NCBI GenBank assembly: GCA_020847435.1
Contig: JADLBX010000024.1
Span: 62,001 to 126,000 of the forward strand
Reading direction: 5' to 3'
DNA: 64,000 nucleotides
Source: Anaerolineales bacterium
GTDB taxonomy: Bacteria > Chloroflexota > Anaerolineae > Anaerolineales > Villigracilaceae
Shown: in pieces, positions 30,101 through 39,163 of the stretch
Position numbering within the stretch: position 1 is the first letter of the stretch
Layout of the letters: each line of letters starts with the position of its first letter
Translations under genes and position numbers: made by a program
Notes under the pieces: model-generated
Databases searched by the model: none
Told to the model about the DNA's origin: nothing
Seen by the model: the letters and a program-made list of their open reading frames with translations, nothing else

Positions 30101-32305
30101 CGGGTCACCGGAAAGGACGGTGGAACGCGGACTATTGTTCACCGCAACAGATAACTGAGCAGAGTAGTTTTTCACGACCTGCTGTGCTTCATCGAGCGAG
30201 AGTCCAACAACAGCCATCACGCCCCTGCCGCTGACCCGGCGCAACAGCCGACTCCGCGTACAAATGATGCGGGCTGCGTTTTGCAGATCGAGCGCTCCAG
30301 CAATGTGCGCGGCCGCCACCTCGCCCATACTGTGTCCCACAACGGCATCAGGCGTAATTCCCCAGGAACGCCATAAAACAGCCAGAGCCACCTGAATGGC
30401 AAACAAAGTCGGTTGGATCACGTCGATTTCATCCAAACGAGCATTGCTTCCATTCTGTAATTGCTCGGTCAGATTCCAGTCGGCGTAGAGGCGGATCGCC
30501 TGCTCACATTCCAGCATGGCATCCCGGAACACAGGTTCTCTTGCCATTAATTCCTGCCCCATGCCGATCCATTGTGATCCCTGCCCAGGAAAGACAAATG
30601 CCACGCGCAGCGCGGCTTCCGCAGTCACATAGTTGCTTGAGTCGCCCGGCAGTGTCTTGCCTTGCATAAAGCCGCCCAACTTTTCAGCAAGTTCCTCATG
30701 GGTTCTACCTACAACGACAAGGCGATGTTCATGCGGACTGCGCCGCAAACTGGCTGTGTAGCAAATATCGTCAAGGTCCGGGAGTGACCCGTTTTTTTCA
30801 GCGACCAGGAATTCCCGATATGACTCGACCAGCCGATCCAACGATCGTCTGCTTTGGGCTGAGATCGGCAGGAGAAATACCCGATCTTTTTCGGACGAGG
30901 CGACCTTCTCCGGCACACCTGGCGCATCCTCGAGGATCACGTGAGCATTTGTTCCCGACCAACCAAAGGAACTGACTCCCGCCAGGCGTTTTCGATTGCC
31001 TGGCCAGGGTTGTAATTCGGCAGATACGCTCAGCCGCGTGCCATCGAGCGAAACATTTGGGTTGAGCGTCTTGAAGTGCACCAGCGGCGGAATGGATTTC
31101 TTCTGAAAAGATAGGACGGTCTTGATCAAACCCGCTATTCCAGCCGCGCCTTCAAGATGCCCGATATTTGCCTTTGCAGAACCGAGAAAACAAGGAAACT
31201 TGCCGTGATCATCCTGGCTGAAAATTGCGGATAGAGACTCTAACTCAATCACATCCCCAAGGGAGGTCCCGGTTCCATGAGCCTCGATATAACCGATCTC
31301 AGATGGCGCCACGCCGCCATTCTCCAGGGCACGGTGGATCACATCCTGCTGTGAGAGGCCATTCGGCGCGGTCAAGCCATTTGTGTGCCCATCTTGATTG
31401 ATGGCAGACCCACGGATTAAAGCCAGAATGCGATCTCCATCGGCGAGCGCATCCGATAAACGTTTCAGGATGATAACGCCGCAGCCCTCACCGCGTACAA
31501 ATCCATTGGCGCGCGAATCAAATGCCTTGCAACGACCATCGGGCGCCAACATGTGCATCTTGGATGCGGCAATGGAGAACTCCGGCGAGAGGATCAAATT
31601 CACTCCTGCAACGATTGACATCCGGCTTTCACCAACCCGCAAACTCTGGCAAGCCAGATGGACCGCAACCAGCGATGAGGAACAGGCTGTATCCACAGTG
31701 ATGGTGGGACCGCGCAAATCGAACAGATACGACAAGCGTCCGCCGATCACGTTATGTGCAGTGCCGGTGCCTGTGTAGATATCGATCGCATTCGGGTCGG
31801 CGTACTGATACATGGTGTAATCTGTGCTATGACTGTGAACTCCCACATAGACGCCCGTCTGACTTCCAGCCAGACCGATCTTCGTCAGCCCGGCATCCTC
31901 AATTGCCTCCCAGGCTACCTCCAGCACAAGCCGTTGCTGTGGATCCATCTGTGCGGCTTCCCGCGGCGAGATCCCGAAGAAATTCGGATCGAATTGATCG
32001 ATCGGGTCGATAAAGCCACCCCACCGGGAGCTCATCTTTCCGGGGACCGCTGGGTCCGAATCGTACAAGACATCAACGTTCCAGCGATCGGCAGGGACTT
32101 CGGAAATCGCGTCCACGCCTTTTTCCAACAGACTCCAGAATGCTTCGGGAGAATTGGCGCCGCCGGGAAAACGGCATCCCATGCCAATGATCGCGATCGG
32201 TTCCTTCTGAGACTTTTCGATCGAGTCGAGGCGGACGCGCGCTTTCTTCAACGCGCTCAACGCCTGTTTCAATTGATTCAAATCATTCGATTCTGGATTA
32301 CTCAT
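27152..32305 (-). CDS. Type I polyketide synthase module B: KS-AT-(degenerate DH)-KR-ACP
   Basis: About 1,717 aa. KS ~35-460 (Cys208, His343, His383) and AT ~565-860 (GHSMGEV Ser659; the specificity motif is VASHS, with His762) are followed at ~937-1049 by a region that resembles only the first hot-dog half of a dehydratase and lacks its catalytic His and the whole Asp half. A structural KR half and a catalytic KR follow (~1285-1480, TGGLGKLG, Tyr1447 in SHYAAAN, no LDD, Trp1439 eight residues before the Tyr as in A-type KRs), then ACP (GMDSI, Ser1622). The predicted unit is a beta-hydroxyl. ATG 32305 has GGGAG nine bases upstream; ATG 32314, which would overlap module A by eight bases, has none at workable spacing. 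Confidence 0.95.
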   Translation of the reverse strand: MSNPESNDLNQLKQALSALKKARVRLDSIEKSQKEPIAIIGMGCRFPGGANSPEAFWSLLEKGVDAISEVPADRWNVDVLYDSDPAVPGKMSSRWGGFIDPIDQFDPNFFGISPREAAQMDPQQRLVLEVAWEAIEDAGLTKIGLAGSQTGVYVGVHSHSTDYTMYQYADPNAIDIYTGTGTAHNVIGGRLSYLFDLRGPTITVDTACSSSLVAVHLACQSLRVGESRMSIVAGVNLILSPEFSIAASKMHMLAPDGRCKAFDSRANGFVRGEGCGVIILKRLSDALADGDRILALIRGSAINQDGHTNGLTAPNGLSQQDVIHRALENGGVAPSEIGYIEAHGTGTSLGDVIELESLSAIFSQDDHGKFPCFLGSAKANIGHLEGAAGIAGLIKTVLSFQKKSIPPLVHFKTLNPNVSLDGTRLSVSAELQPWPGNRKRLAGVSSFGWSGTNAHVILEDAPGVPEKVASSEKDRVFLLPISAQSRRSLDRLVESYREFLVAEKNGSLPDLDDICYTASLRRSPHEHRLVVVGRTHEELAEKLGGFMQGKTLPGDSSNYVTAEAALRVAFVFPGQGSQWIGMGQELMAREPVFRDAMLECEQAIRLYADWNLTEQLQNGSNARLDEIDVIQPTLFAIQVALAVLWRSWGITPDAVVGHSMGEVAAAHIAGALDLQNAARIICTRSRLLRRVSGRGVMAVVGLSLDEAQQVVKNYSAQLSVAVNNSPRSTVLSGDPATMDRLFEELGAKNIFYRPVKVDVASHSPQMDPLLPELLKELDGLQSKPADIPFYSTVEGRRSGNSSFDESYWADNLRQPVLFSKAIERLAQDGHTIFIEISPHAILLPAIEETLQHLKKKGATLPSLLREEAEQSALLGSLGRLYTLGYPIDWTKHYPGGGRLASLPKYQWDRQRYWVESGANRATPSKRDGGQVLGIQESPLLGVRLPPLAHWPKSTVWQTQIDNAFRAYLKENKIDDVTTAMVFVGANAVFGPKTHLIRESHTYAPLALDASSDATLQLILTRGESMSALFELYQRQANTDAWSKLIDGEIEIGQVDADWMYKLEWQSKPLQVSAIVAKSNSRWLIFGDQAGFGKEIAAGMEALGCTCTLASCEPGNPAEIARAINQGSETGQLDGILYLWGLDAPSNEELDADLLMQSQTVTAAGLLQLVQSLLSVEQVATSRVWVVTRGVQPVAQADSVQVAQSLLWGLGRGIAMEHPDLWGGMIDLDDNEMLQSEDANRILAELFAADQERQVAYRNGVRYAPRLMRWDTEKPEYNSLQIRSDASYLITGGLGKLGLEVARWLVERGAKHVALTSRTGLPPAEEWDLVPPETVDGKRIEFLREMEMQGVAISVYKADSAKVADMEKLFGRLKREHPALRGVLHVAGLEELSLIEDMNTDQLSRVLRPKVAGSWILHELTKSAENIDFFVLFSSIASIWGPRGLSHYAAANHFLDMLAQYRQRCGLPALSVNWGLWEIRLAQVSTTEQFNTMNSLLETTTTVGLNQMSTKQGLAALKFLMGTNLAQAIVASVEWEKFKPIYEARQKQPLLEYITVNEQVASHDSAVDQSAYEMVQRLKHISHIERRVVVLAHVQKEVARVLGLESVDTLDPQQGFFRMGMDSITTVRLRNSLEKLFLCRLPPTVAFEYPTVESLADFLVREIFAGEVTTISTPKSDGGINNGAEQKSEAKLKDLSKDELFALLDDELSGIDKLTEGK

Positions 32306-32306
32306 T

Positions 32307-35300
32307 TCACTCATCTCCCAGCAGATCCTCTATGGCATCCAGTTCTTCTTTCAAGAGGGCATCTACTTCCGCCTTGGATAATCCTTCAATTTCTGCCTCT
32401 GGAGCGTCTACCACGTCAATTTGCGGCGCTGTGCCCGATGAAGGTTCATCCTTTCCAAATTCGACATCCATCTTCTGTGCCAGGAAGTTTGCCAATGCTT
32501 GAATCGTCGGGTAATTCCAGATCAAAGAAGCGGATAGTGTGAGTTGCAGACCTTCTTCGAGTCGGTTGCGCAATTCCAACGACATCAACGAATCCATTCC
32601 CAACGTTCGAAGTGGTTTATCCAATGCAATACGGGCAGGAGCAAGATGCAACACGTAGGCTACCTGTTCCTGCAGATAAGCCTCGAACAATGCGCGGCGT
32701 TGCTTGTCTGAATCGAGCGCCGCCAATTCGTCACGGACATTTCTAGTCGTTGAGCCTTTGCCGACTGTCGGGACCGCGATCTGATTTACCAAATCTCTTA
32801 CCAGAGAGGCGCGCGCCGCGGCGGGCTGTGACAGACACCACCTGCCCGCATCAAACAACATCACGCTTACTTGCGGACTTTTTTGCGTCATGAGCAATGA
32901 CATCACATTCAAGCCCTGTTCCGGGGTGATACTGCCGAGTCCCTGTTGCGATAACCGATCTCCGCGATTCGACTGCGCTGCGGCAAGACCGATTTCGCTC
33001 CATGGTCCCCAATTAATGCTAAGCGCAGGCAGTCCCTGGGCATGACGGTATCTGGCAAGCGCGTCCAGAAAAGCATTGCCCGCGGCATAGTTGACCTGTC
33101 CTGGGGTGCCAAGAACCGCAGCAACAGACGAAAACATGATGAAGAAATCCAGCGGCTGATCGGCAGTTAATGTGTGCAGGTTCCATGCGCCCAGCGCCTT
33201 CGGAGCGAATGCTTGCATAAATCTCTCGTGATCCATCTGAGGGATCGTAGCATCGGCAAGCCGCCCAGCCGCATGGATAACACCTCTCAATGGCAATGAA
33301 TCCTGTTTGATCTGTGAAAGGATTTCAGACATCTGAGCCAGATCGGCAACATCTGCCTGCAGGGTAACAGCATGGATACCGGCATCCTGCAATTCATTGA
33401 TGCCTTGCAACGCGGTTTGGGTGGGTTGGCGTCGTCCCAGCAAAATAAGATGACGCGCACCCTGCTTTGCCAGCCACCGGGCAAACACCAAGCCCAGGTC
33501 GCCAAACCCGCCAGTGATCAGATATGTACCATCTGATCGAATCGGTATCGTCGCGGCAGGGGCCGCAAAAGAGGCGTTCTCATCTTCCATAGCAATGACC
33601 AGTTTACCCGTGTGTTTTGCCTGCGCCATCAGGCGGAACGCCTCGCGTACCTGCGACACGGGAAAGGTCTGCAAAGGCAAGGTTGTGATCTGCCGCGTCT
33701 CGATCAACTCGAAAATCTCATGCAACATTTCGCCGATCATATCGGGTCTCTCACGACTCATCTTATCCAGGTCGATCGCAAAGTAGGAAAGATTCTTTTG
33801 GAAAGGTAATAGTCCGATCCTGCTGTTCTGGTATATATCGCGCTTGCCGATCTCCAAAAAGCGACCGTAAGGCTTCAAGACCTGAAGACCTTTTGTGATC
33901 GCGCTGCCTGCAAGTGAATTCAGGACAACATCCACGCCTTCCCCATTCGTAACCTTGAGAATGTCGTCGGCGAAGGATAGTGAACGCGAATCCATCACGT
34001 GCCGAATTCCGAGCGCTTGCAAATATTCACGTTTTTCCGGGCTGCCTGCAGTGGCAAAGATCTGTGCGCCGGAACGTTTGGCGAGTTGTATGGCGGCTAA
34101 GCCCACACCGCCAGTTGCCGAATGAATCAAGACGCGTTCATTTGCCTGCAACCGGCCCAGATGATGGAGCGCATAATAAGCCGTGAGATAAGCGATGGGA
34201 AGCGAGGCGGCTTCTTCATAACTGAGGGACGCCGGCTTTTTCACGACCAACCGCACATCGGTGATGACGTGTGAAGTCAGGCTGTCAAACGCAATCGCCG
34301 CAACCTCGTCACCCGGGCGAAACTCGGTGACTTCTTCGCCCACGCGTACGATGACACCGGCACATTCGATGCCCAACGGTCCCACACCACGCGGATAGCC
34401 AGGGCAAATTCCCATCGCTCCCATCACGTTCATGAAGTTGAGTCCCGTTGCCTTTACGGCAATCTCAACTTCTCCAGCCTTCAGCGCACTGCGCAATATC
34501 GGCTGGATGGAGAGGCTGTCCAGGATACCCGGGGAATGGACCTCCACTCGGAAAGATCGCTGTCCATCCACCTTCTGATGGGCAAACTCCGGCGCCTCAT
34601 TCAAATCCAGGACTGGCATCCGTTTCAACCGTACCGCATATCTCTGACCGTTTCTCAGCGCGACCTGATCCTCGTCCTGAAACTGCAAGGCTTGCGCGAG
34701 CAGATCAAGTTCGTCCACGTTCGCGGCGGGGCTCAGGTCTACGCAGGTACAGCGCAAGTTCGGGAACTCATTGGCGATCACCGCCCTCATTCCCCACACA
34801 GTCGCTTGCGAAACAGAAATCGCTTCCGGCTTGGCAAGAACGGATTGTGTCCCGCGCGTGATCATCCAGAGATGAGGCATGGTCACGGGCATTTGTGAAA
34901 TCGCCTGCATCAGATACAAAATGCCAACTTCATTTAGAGCATTGGCAGAACCTTCGATAGTTTGATCCAAACCCCACAAATAGATAACTTCTTGAACCGT
35001 TTGACCGAGATCTTCGAATAATCGCTTAAAATGCGCAGCCTGCGCCGGGTCGAGTTCATAACGATTGGTTTGCGCACGATATTCTCTGCCAATGGTAACC
35101 AGGCTGAAAGTATGAGAATGAAGTTGTAACTGCTCCGCAAGCCTTTCTCCAACGCCTTGTCGGTCGGCAAAGATCAACCAGTGTTTTGATTCACTGGCAG
35201 CGATCGCCGGAGTTGGGCTCTCCTGCCACTGGATCTCATAGAACAGAGTCCCCACACCCGTCGGTTCCGCTTCTACGCGTTGTAAACAGAGTTGCCGCGC

Positions 35301-38300
35301 CGAAAAGATGATTCGTCCACTGCTGTCGAATAAACGAATATCCCCTCTTACATAACCCTGCCCAATCTCTGGAACTACATGGCACCAGAATTCACGATCA
35401 AAGTCCGGCGCCGCATGACTTTCCATATCTGAGAGATCGGTGGGAAGATATGGATCCTGATTTGATAGCGGCAAGGCAGCCAATAAAGTTTGGAAACAAG
35501 CATCCAGAAGCGCCGGATGCAAAATATACTTTGCCGTTTGCTGAGCGATCTCGTCCGGCAACTTGATTCTGGACAGGATCCCTGTTTGACCCTGCGTCAC
35601 GCCTGTGACGGACTGGAAGTTCCTGCCGTAGTTAAGCCCGCGTTGAGATGTCTCTTTATAAAACGCATCGGCAGTGAGTTCCATAGGCTGTGCTAGCAGA
35701 TCTTTCCATGCCAGACTCACATCAACATCCGCCTGCTCACCAAGTCCGACAACCCCGCTTGCGTGCAGAGACCATGAACCAGCAGAGTCATCTTGAGACG
35801 GTCGGCTATAAATTAGGAATTCTGTTGTATCCGGCTTGTCGGAAGTGAATACCAATTGCAGAATTTTTTCTTCCTCATTGTTAAGGAAAAATGCTTCCCG
35901 GAATGAAACATCCTTGATCCGATACGGCTTCGTCCCATATGCTTCTGCGGCGGCGGCAAGCGTCATCTCGATATAAGCGGCGGCAGGGAACACAACCGAG
36001 CCGCGCACCTGATGATCCTTCAAATATGGGAAAAGTTGTACGCTGATGGGTGTCTCCCAAATATGTTCGCCCGTTGCCGTGTAGACATGCGTTCCCAGCA
36101 AGGGATGAGAACCCGGGCGAGCCGGACGCATGGAAGGAACAGTCTCAAACCAGTACCGCTCCCGTTGCCAGGGATAGGCAGGGAGAGAAACGATCTTACC
36201 GCTTGGATAGATCTTTTCCCAATCCAAGTCGTAACCAAGCATATAGAGTGAGCCCAGTTCGCCGAGCAGTGTGGCAGATTCCGGCTGGCTTCGACGCAGG
36301 GATGCAAAACCATAAGCCGGCAAATCTGTCGCAGCGCGCGTTTCTTCGATTGCCGAAAGGAGAACCGGGTGCGGACTCATCTCAATGAAGAGCGCGTGCT
36401 CATCCTCGAGCAACCTTTGTACAGTTTCGCTAAAGCGCACCGGCTGGCGAAGGTTACGCCCCCAATACTCGGCATTCAGTAATTCACCATCAAGAGCAGT
36501 CTGTGTGACAGTGGAATAGAAAGCAATAGCCGCGGCTCTGGGTTCGATACCGCTCAAAGACTCTTCCAGTTCCGGGCGAATGGGATCCATTTGCCAACTG
36601 TGAGATGCTACATCTACTTTGATCAGGCGGCAAAAAACCTCGCGGCTATGGAGAGTCTCCATAAGTAACTCGAGTGCATCCGGGTCGCCCGATACTACTG
36701 TTGACTTTGGACTGTTCTGGACAGCAATCGAAAGCTTGCCTTGGAAATCTTGTAAAAAATTCTCCACATCGTTGTGTGGTAGTCCAACCACAGCCATAGC
36801 GCCTTTACCGCTGGTACGTTGCATCAACTGGCTGCGTTTGCAAATGATCCGCGCCGCATCCTCCAGGCTGAGCGATCCTGCAACATAGGCTGCCGCCACT
36901 TCACCCATGCTGTGACCGATCACCGCTGAGGCTTCAATACCCCACGATTGCCAGACGGCCGCTAACGCCACTTCCATAGCGAACAAAGCAGGCTGAATAA
37001 CGCTGATCTCATTCAACCGATAAGCAGGATCGTTCTCTTCCAGCATAAGTTGTTCAAGCAGAGACCAATCTGACCAGTGTTTGATCGCGCAGTCGCATTC
37101 CGTCAAAACTTTACAGAATACTGGATTTTCTTTTAATAGCTCACGTCCCATACCCAGCCATTGCGCGCCTTGCCCGGGAAAGACAAATACCACTTTCGGA
37201 CGACCGGTGATCTTTCGGCCTTTATGGGCATCCCCGGCTAGAAAAGCAGATAGTTGTTCTGTGATTCCCTGATGCGTTCTGCCCAAAACTGTCAAACGCT
37301 CAGCATGATGCACACGCCGGCTGCCAGCAGTGTAGCAAATATCCTGTAGCGAAGCGGAATCTTTTTGGGATAAAAATTGCAAATAGGATTCGGCAAGCAT
37401 GCGCAGACCTTCAGCTGTCTGCGCGGAGAGAGGCAGTAGATAGAATGTACCTGATTCCGAATGTATCTCTGTTTGAGAGAGGTCCGGTGTCTCAGCCAGA
37501 ACAATGTGAGCGTTTGTGCCCGCGATGCCAAAAGCGCTGACACCTGCGATTCTCTCGCCGTCGCTCAGCCAGGGCGTCAATGATGTTGGGATTGTCAGTT
37601 TCCAATCTTGCCAAGGGATATTCGGATTGAATTCATCCAGATGAAGACTGGGCGGGATCATTCCATATTTTAAAGAAAGCGCGACTTTAATGAGCCCGGC
37701 GATCCCAGCAGCGCCCTCCGTGTGCCCCAAGTTTGTTTTAACAGAGCCCACTAAAAGCGGCGCTTGAACCTGTCGCTCTTTTCCAAGAACTGCGCCCAGG
37801 GCGCCAAGTTCAATCGGGTCACCGGCACGCGTCCCCGTTCCATGTGCCTCAACATATTGAACTTGACGCGGGTCCACGCCGGCGCTTTGATATGCCACTC
37901 GGAGCATATCCTCCTGTCCCTGTTGGCCCGGCGTAGCAAGAAAGCCACCGCTTTGTCCATCGTTATTGACCGCTCCGCCGCGGATCACAGCATAAATAGA
38001 ATCGCGATCCTCGATTGCTTGCGACAAGCGCTTCAACACCACCAGCGCGGCGCCCTCACTGCGGACATAGCCATCTGCCCGCGCGCTGCCAAACTTGCAA
38101 CGTCCATCGGGCGCCATCATCTTTGATTGCGAATACGCGATTGTGATATGCGGCTGAAGGATCACATTTGCGCCTCCCGCTAGCGCCAGTTGGGATTCGC
38201 TTGTCCACAAACTCTGGCAGGCAAGATGGATCGCGACCAACGACGAGGAACAAGCTGTGTCAATCGTAATGCTCGGTCCTTGCAGCCCTAAAAAGTAGGA

Positions 38301-38816
38301 AAGCCTTCCAGAGGCGGAGTAACGACCACTGCCGGTAGTCATGTAAAAATCTGTCTGGGAAGGATCGGCAAAGAGCCGGGCTTCAAAATCATTCAACCAA
38401 ATACCGGTAAACACACCGGTTCGAGTCCCCACCAACTGGCTGGGGAGAACGCCTGCATCTTCGAGCGCTTCCCAAGCTAACTCCAGAAGGAGACGCTGTT
38501 GCGGATCGAGGCGCTCCGCTTCGCGCGGAGCGATCCCAAAGAACGATGCATCGAGTTGGTCGATGTTTTCAAGGAAACCACCCCAACGAGTCATGATCTT
38601 GCCCGGCGTTGCCGGGCGAGAATCGTAATATGTTTCCACATCAATGCGATCGGATGGAATCTCGGAGACAACATGGACACCCTCTCGCAAGAGAGCCCAG
38701 AATTTTTCCGGGCTATCCGCGCCGCCAGGAAAGCGACAACCAATCCCTATGATCGCGATCGGCTCCCGCTTCAACTCGCGTGCTGTGGGGTAATTACTCT
38801 CTCCCTTGCGTGTCAT
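32307..38816 (-). CDS. Type I polyketide synthase module A: KS-AT-DH-ER-KR-ACP, first PKS gene of the operon
   Basis: 2,169 aa from ATG 38816, which is preferred over an upstream in-frame ATG at 38894 because GCAGGAG lies five bases before it and homology begins only at EPIAIIG. KS ~18-444 (Cys189, His325, His365); AT ~541-855 (GHSMGEV Ser636, VASHS with His739); DH ~903-1180 (His935 in DHQVRGSVVFP, Asp1105); ER ~1428-1745; KR ~1763-1945 (TGGFGDLG, Tyr1910 in VNYAAGN); ACP (GMDSL, Ser2076). It is fully reducing. Unlike modules B-G it has only about 17 residues before the KS and no coiled docking helix, as expected for the first protein of a line, yet it has an ordinary elongating KS and no loading domain. 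The C-terminal helix is LSKAEVDALLKEEL. Confidence 0.95.
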   Translation of the reverse strand: MTRKGESNYPTARELKREPIAIIGIGCRFPGGADSPEKFWALLREGVHVVSEIPSDRIDVETYYDSRPATPGKIMTRWGGFLENIDQLDASFFGIAPREAERLDPQQRLLLELAWEALEDAGVLPSQLVGTRTGVFTGIWLNDFEARLFADPSQTDFYMTTGSGRYSASGRLSYFLGLQGPSITIDTACSSSLVAIHLACQSLWTSESQLALAGGANVILQPHITIAYSQSKMMAPDGRCKFGSARADGYVRSEGAALVVLKRLSQAIEDRDSIYAVIRGGAVNNDGQSGGFLATPGQQGQEDMLRVAYQSAGVDPRQVQYVEAHGTGTRAGDPIELGALGAVLGKERQVQAPLLVGSVKTNLGHTEGAAGIAGLIKVALSLKYGMIPPSLHLDEFNPNIPWQDWKLTIPTSLTPWLSDGERIAGVSAFGIAGTNAHIVLAETPDLSQTEIHSESGTFYLLPLSAQTAEGLRMLAESYLQFLSQKDSASLQDICYTAGSRRVHHAERLTVLGRTHQGITEQLSAFLAGDAHKGRKITGRPKVVFVFPGQGAQWLGMGRELLKENPVFCKVLTECDCAIKHWSDWSLLEQLMLEENDPAYRLNEISVIQPALFAMEVALAAVWQSWGIEASAVIGHSMGEVAAAYVAGSLSLEDAARIICKRSQLMQRTSGKGAMAVVGLPHNDVENFLQDFQGKLSIAVQNSPKSTVVSGDPDALELLMETLHSREVFCRLIKVDVASHSWQMDPIRPELEESLSGIEPRAAAIAFYSTVTQTALDGELLNAEYWGRNLRQPVRFSETVQRLLEDEHALFIEMSPHPVLLSAIEETRAATDLPAYGFASLRRSQPESATLLGELGSLYMLGYDLDWEKIYPSGKIVSLPAYPWQRERYWFETVPSMRPARPGSHPLLGTHVYTATGEHIWETPISVQLFPYLKDHQVRGSVVFPAAAYIEMTLAAAAEAYGTKPYRIKDVSFREAFFLNNEEEKILQLVFTSDKPDTTEFLIYSRPSQDDSAGSWSLHASGVVGLGEQADVDVSLAWKDLLAQPMELTADAFYKETSQRGLNYGRNFQSVTGVTQGQTGILSRIKLPDEIAQQTAKYILHPALLDACFQTLLAALPLSNQDPYLPTDLSDMESHAAPDFDREFWCHVVPEIGQGYVRGDIRLFDSSGRIIFSARQLCLQRVEAEPTGVGTLFYEIQWQESPTPAIAASESKHWLIFADRQGVGERLAEQLQLHSHTFSLVTIGREYRAQTNRYELDPAQAAHFKRLFEDLGQTVQEVIYLWGLDQTIEGSANALNEVGILYLMQAISQMPVTMPHLWMITRGTQSVLAKPEAISVSQATVWGMRAVIANEFPNLRCTCVDLSPAANVDELDLLAQALQFQDEDQVALRNGQRYAVRLKRMPVLDLNEAPEFAHQKVDGQRSFRVEVHSPGILDSLSIQPILRSALKAGEVEIAVKATGLNFMNVMGAMGICPGYPRGVGPLGIECAGVIVRVGEEVTEFRPGDEVAAIAFDSLTSHVITDVRLVVKKPASLSYEEAASLPIAYLTAYYALHHLGRLQANERVLIHSATGGVGLAAIQLAKRSGAQIFATAGSPEKREYLQALGIRHVMDSRSLSFADDILKVTNGEGVDVVLNSLAGSAITKGLQVLKPYGRFLEIGKRDIYQNSRIGLLPFQKNLSYFAIDLDKMSRERPDMIGEMLHEIFELIETRQITTLPLQTFPVSQVREAFRLMAQAKHTGKLVIAMEDENASFAAPAATIPIRSDGTYLITGGFGDLGLVFARWLAKQGARHLILLGRRQPTQTALQGINELQDAGIHAVTLQADVADLAQMSEILSQIKQDSLPLRGVIHAAGRLADATIPQMDHERFMQAFAPKALGAWNLHTLTADQPLDFFIMFSSVAAVLGTPGQVNYAAGNAFLDALARYRHAQGLPALSINWGPWSEIGLAAAQSNRGDRLSQQGLGSITPEQGLNVMSLLMTQKSPQVSVMLFDAGRWCLSQPAAARASLVRDLVNQIAVPTVGKGSTTRNVRDELAALDSDKQRRALFEAYLQEQVAYVLHLAPARIALDKPLRTLGMDSLMSLELRNRLEEGLQLTLSASLIWNYPTIQALANFLAQKMDVEFGKDEPSSGTAPQIDVVDAPEAEIEGLSKAEVDALLKEELDAIEDLLGDE

Positions 38817-39163
38817 TCCAACTCCTGCATGTTTAGGAAATAATCGAATCAACCAACAATATGTTCCAGATGCCAGTAAATCGAACGAATTCAAATGTCA
38901 ACGCCAATATTTTGCACGGCGGTGAAATTTTAAATAAAAAAGCCTGAGGAAACCGCAAGACGATTTCACAACAGCAAAGGATCGCTTGTAAATGTTTGAA
39001 CTAATGGCGCCCAGCGCGGACTTGTTATCGGCGGAGGGTAGATATAAGCGTTGCGCCAAACCATACGCCGGCGGTCGGAGAGAAGTGTACCAACCTGAAC
39101 GCCCAGCCTATAATAGCCATGAAGTCCTGTCATGGGGTCGCCATATTTTACAGACTCGATCTG
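38817..39163. other. Intergenic region between thioesterase and PKS module A
   Basis: A 347-bp gap inside the otherwise tight minus-strand cluster. I see no credible gene in it: a 70-codon plus-strand frame at 38992 has no ribosome-binding site and no recognisable composition. It carries the module A ribosome-binding site and a candidate minus-strand promoter, so the PKS genes may have their own start of transcription separate from the thioesterase. Confidence 0.6.
38873..38901 (-). promoter_or_regulatory. Candidate promoter for the PKS operon
   Basis: On the minus strand a perfect -35 hexamer TTGACA (38901-38896) is followed after 17 bases by a poor -10 (TACTGG), about 57 bp upstream of the module A start codon. 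Only the -35 box is convincing, and the -10 match is weak. Confidence 0.3.

Noticed and set aside
31754..32542. 262-codon plus-strand open frame across the module A/B junction
   Set aside because: It is antisense to two clearly coding PKS genes, including the conserved KS start of module B and the ACP end of module A.
32307..38816. Module A as a KSQ-type loading module
   Set aside because: The KS has the active-site Cys (DTACSSS) and both His residues, so it is a normal condensing KS.
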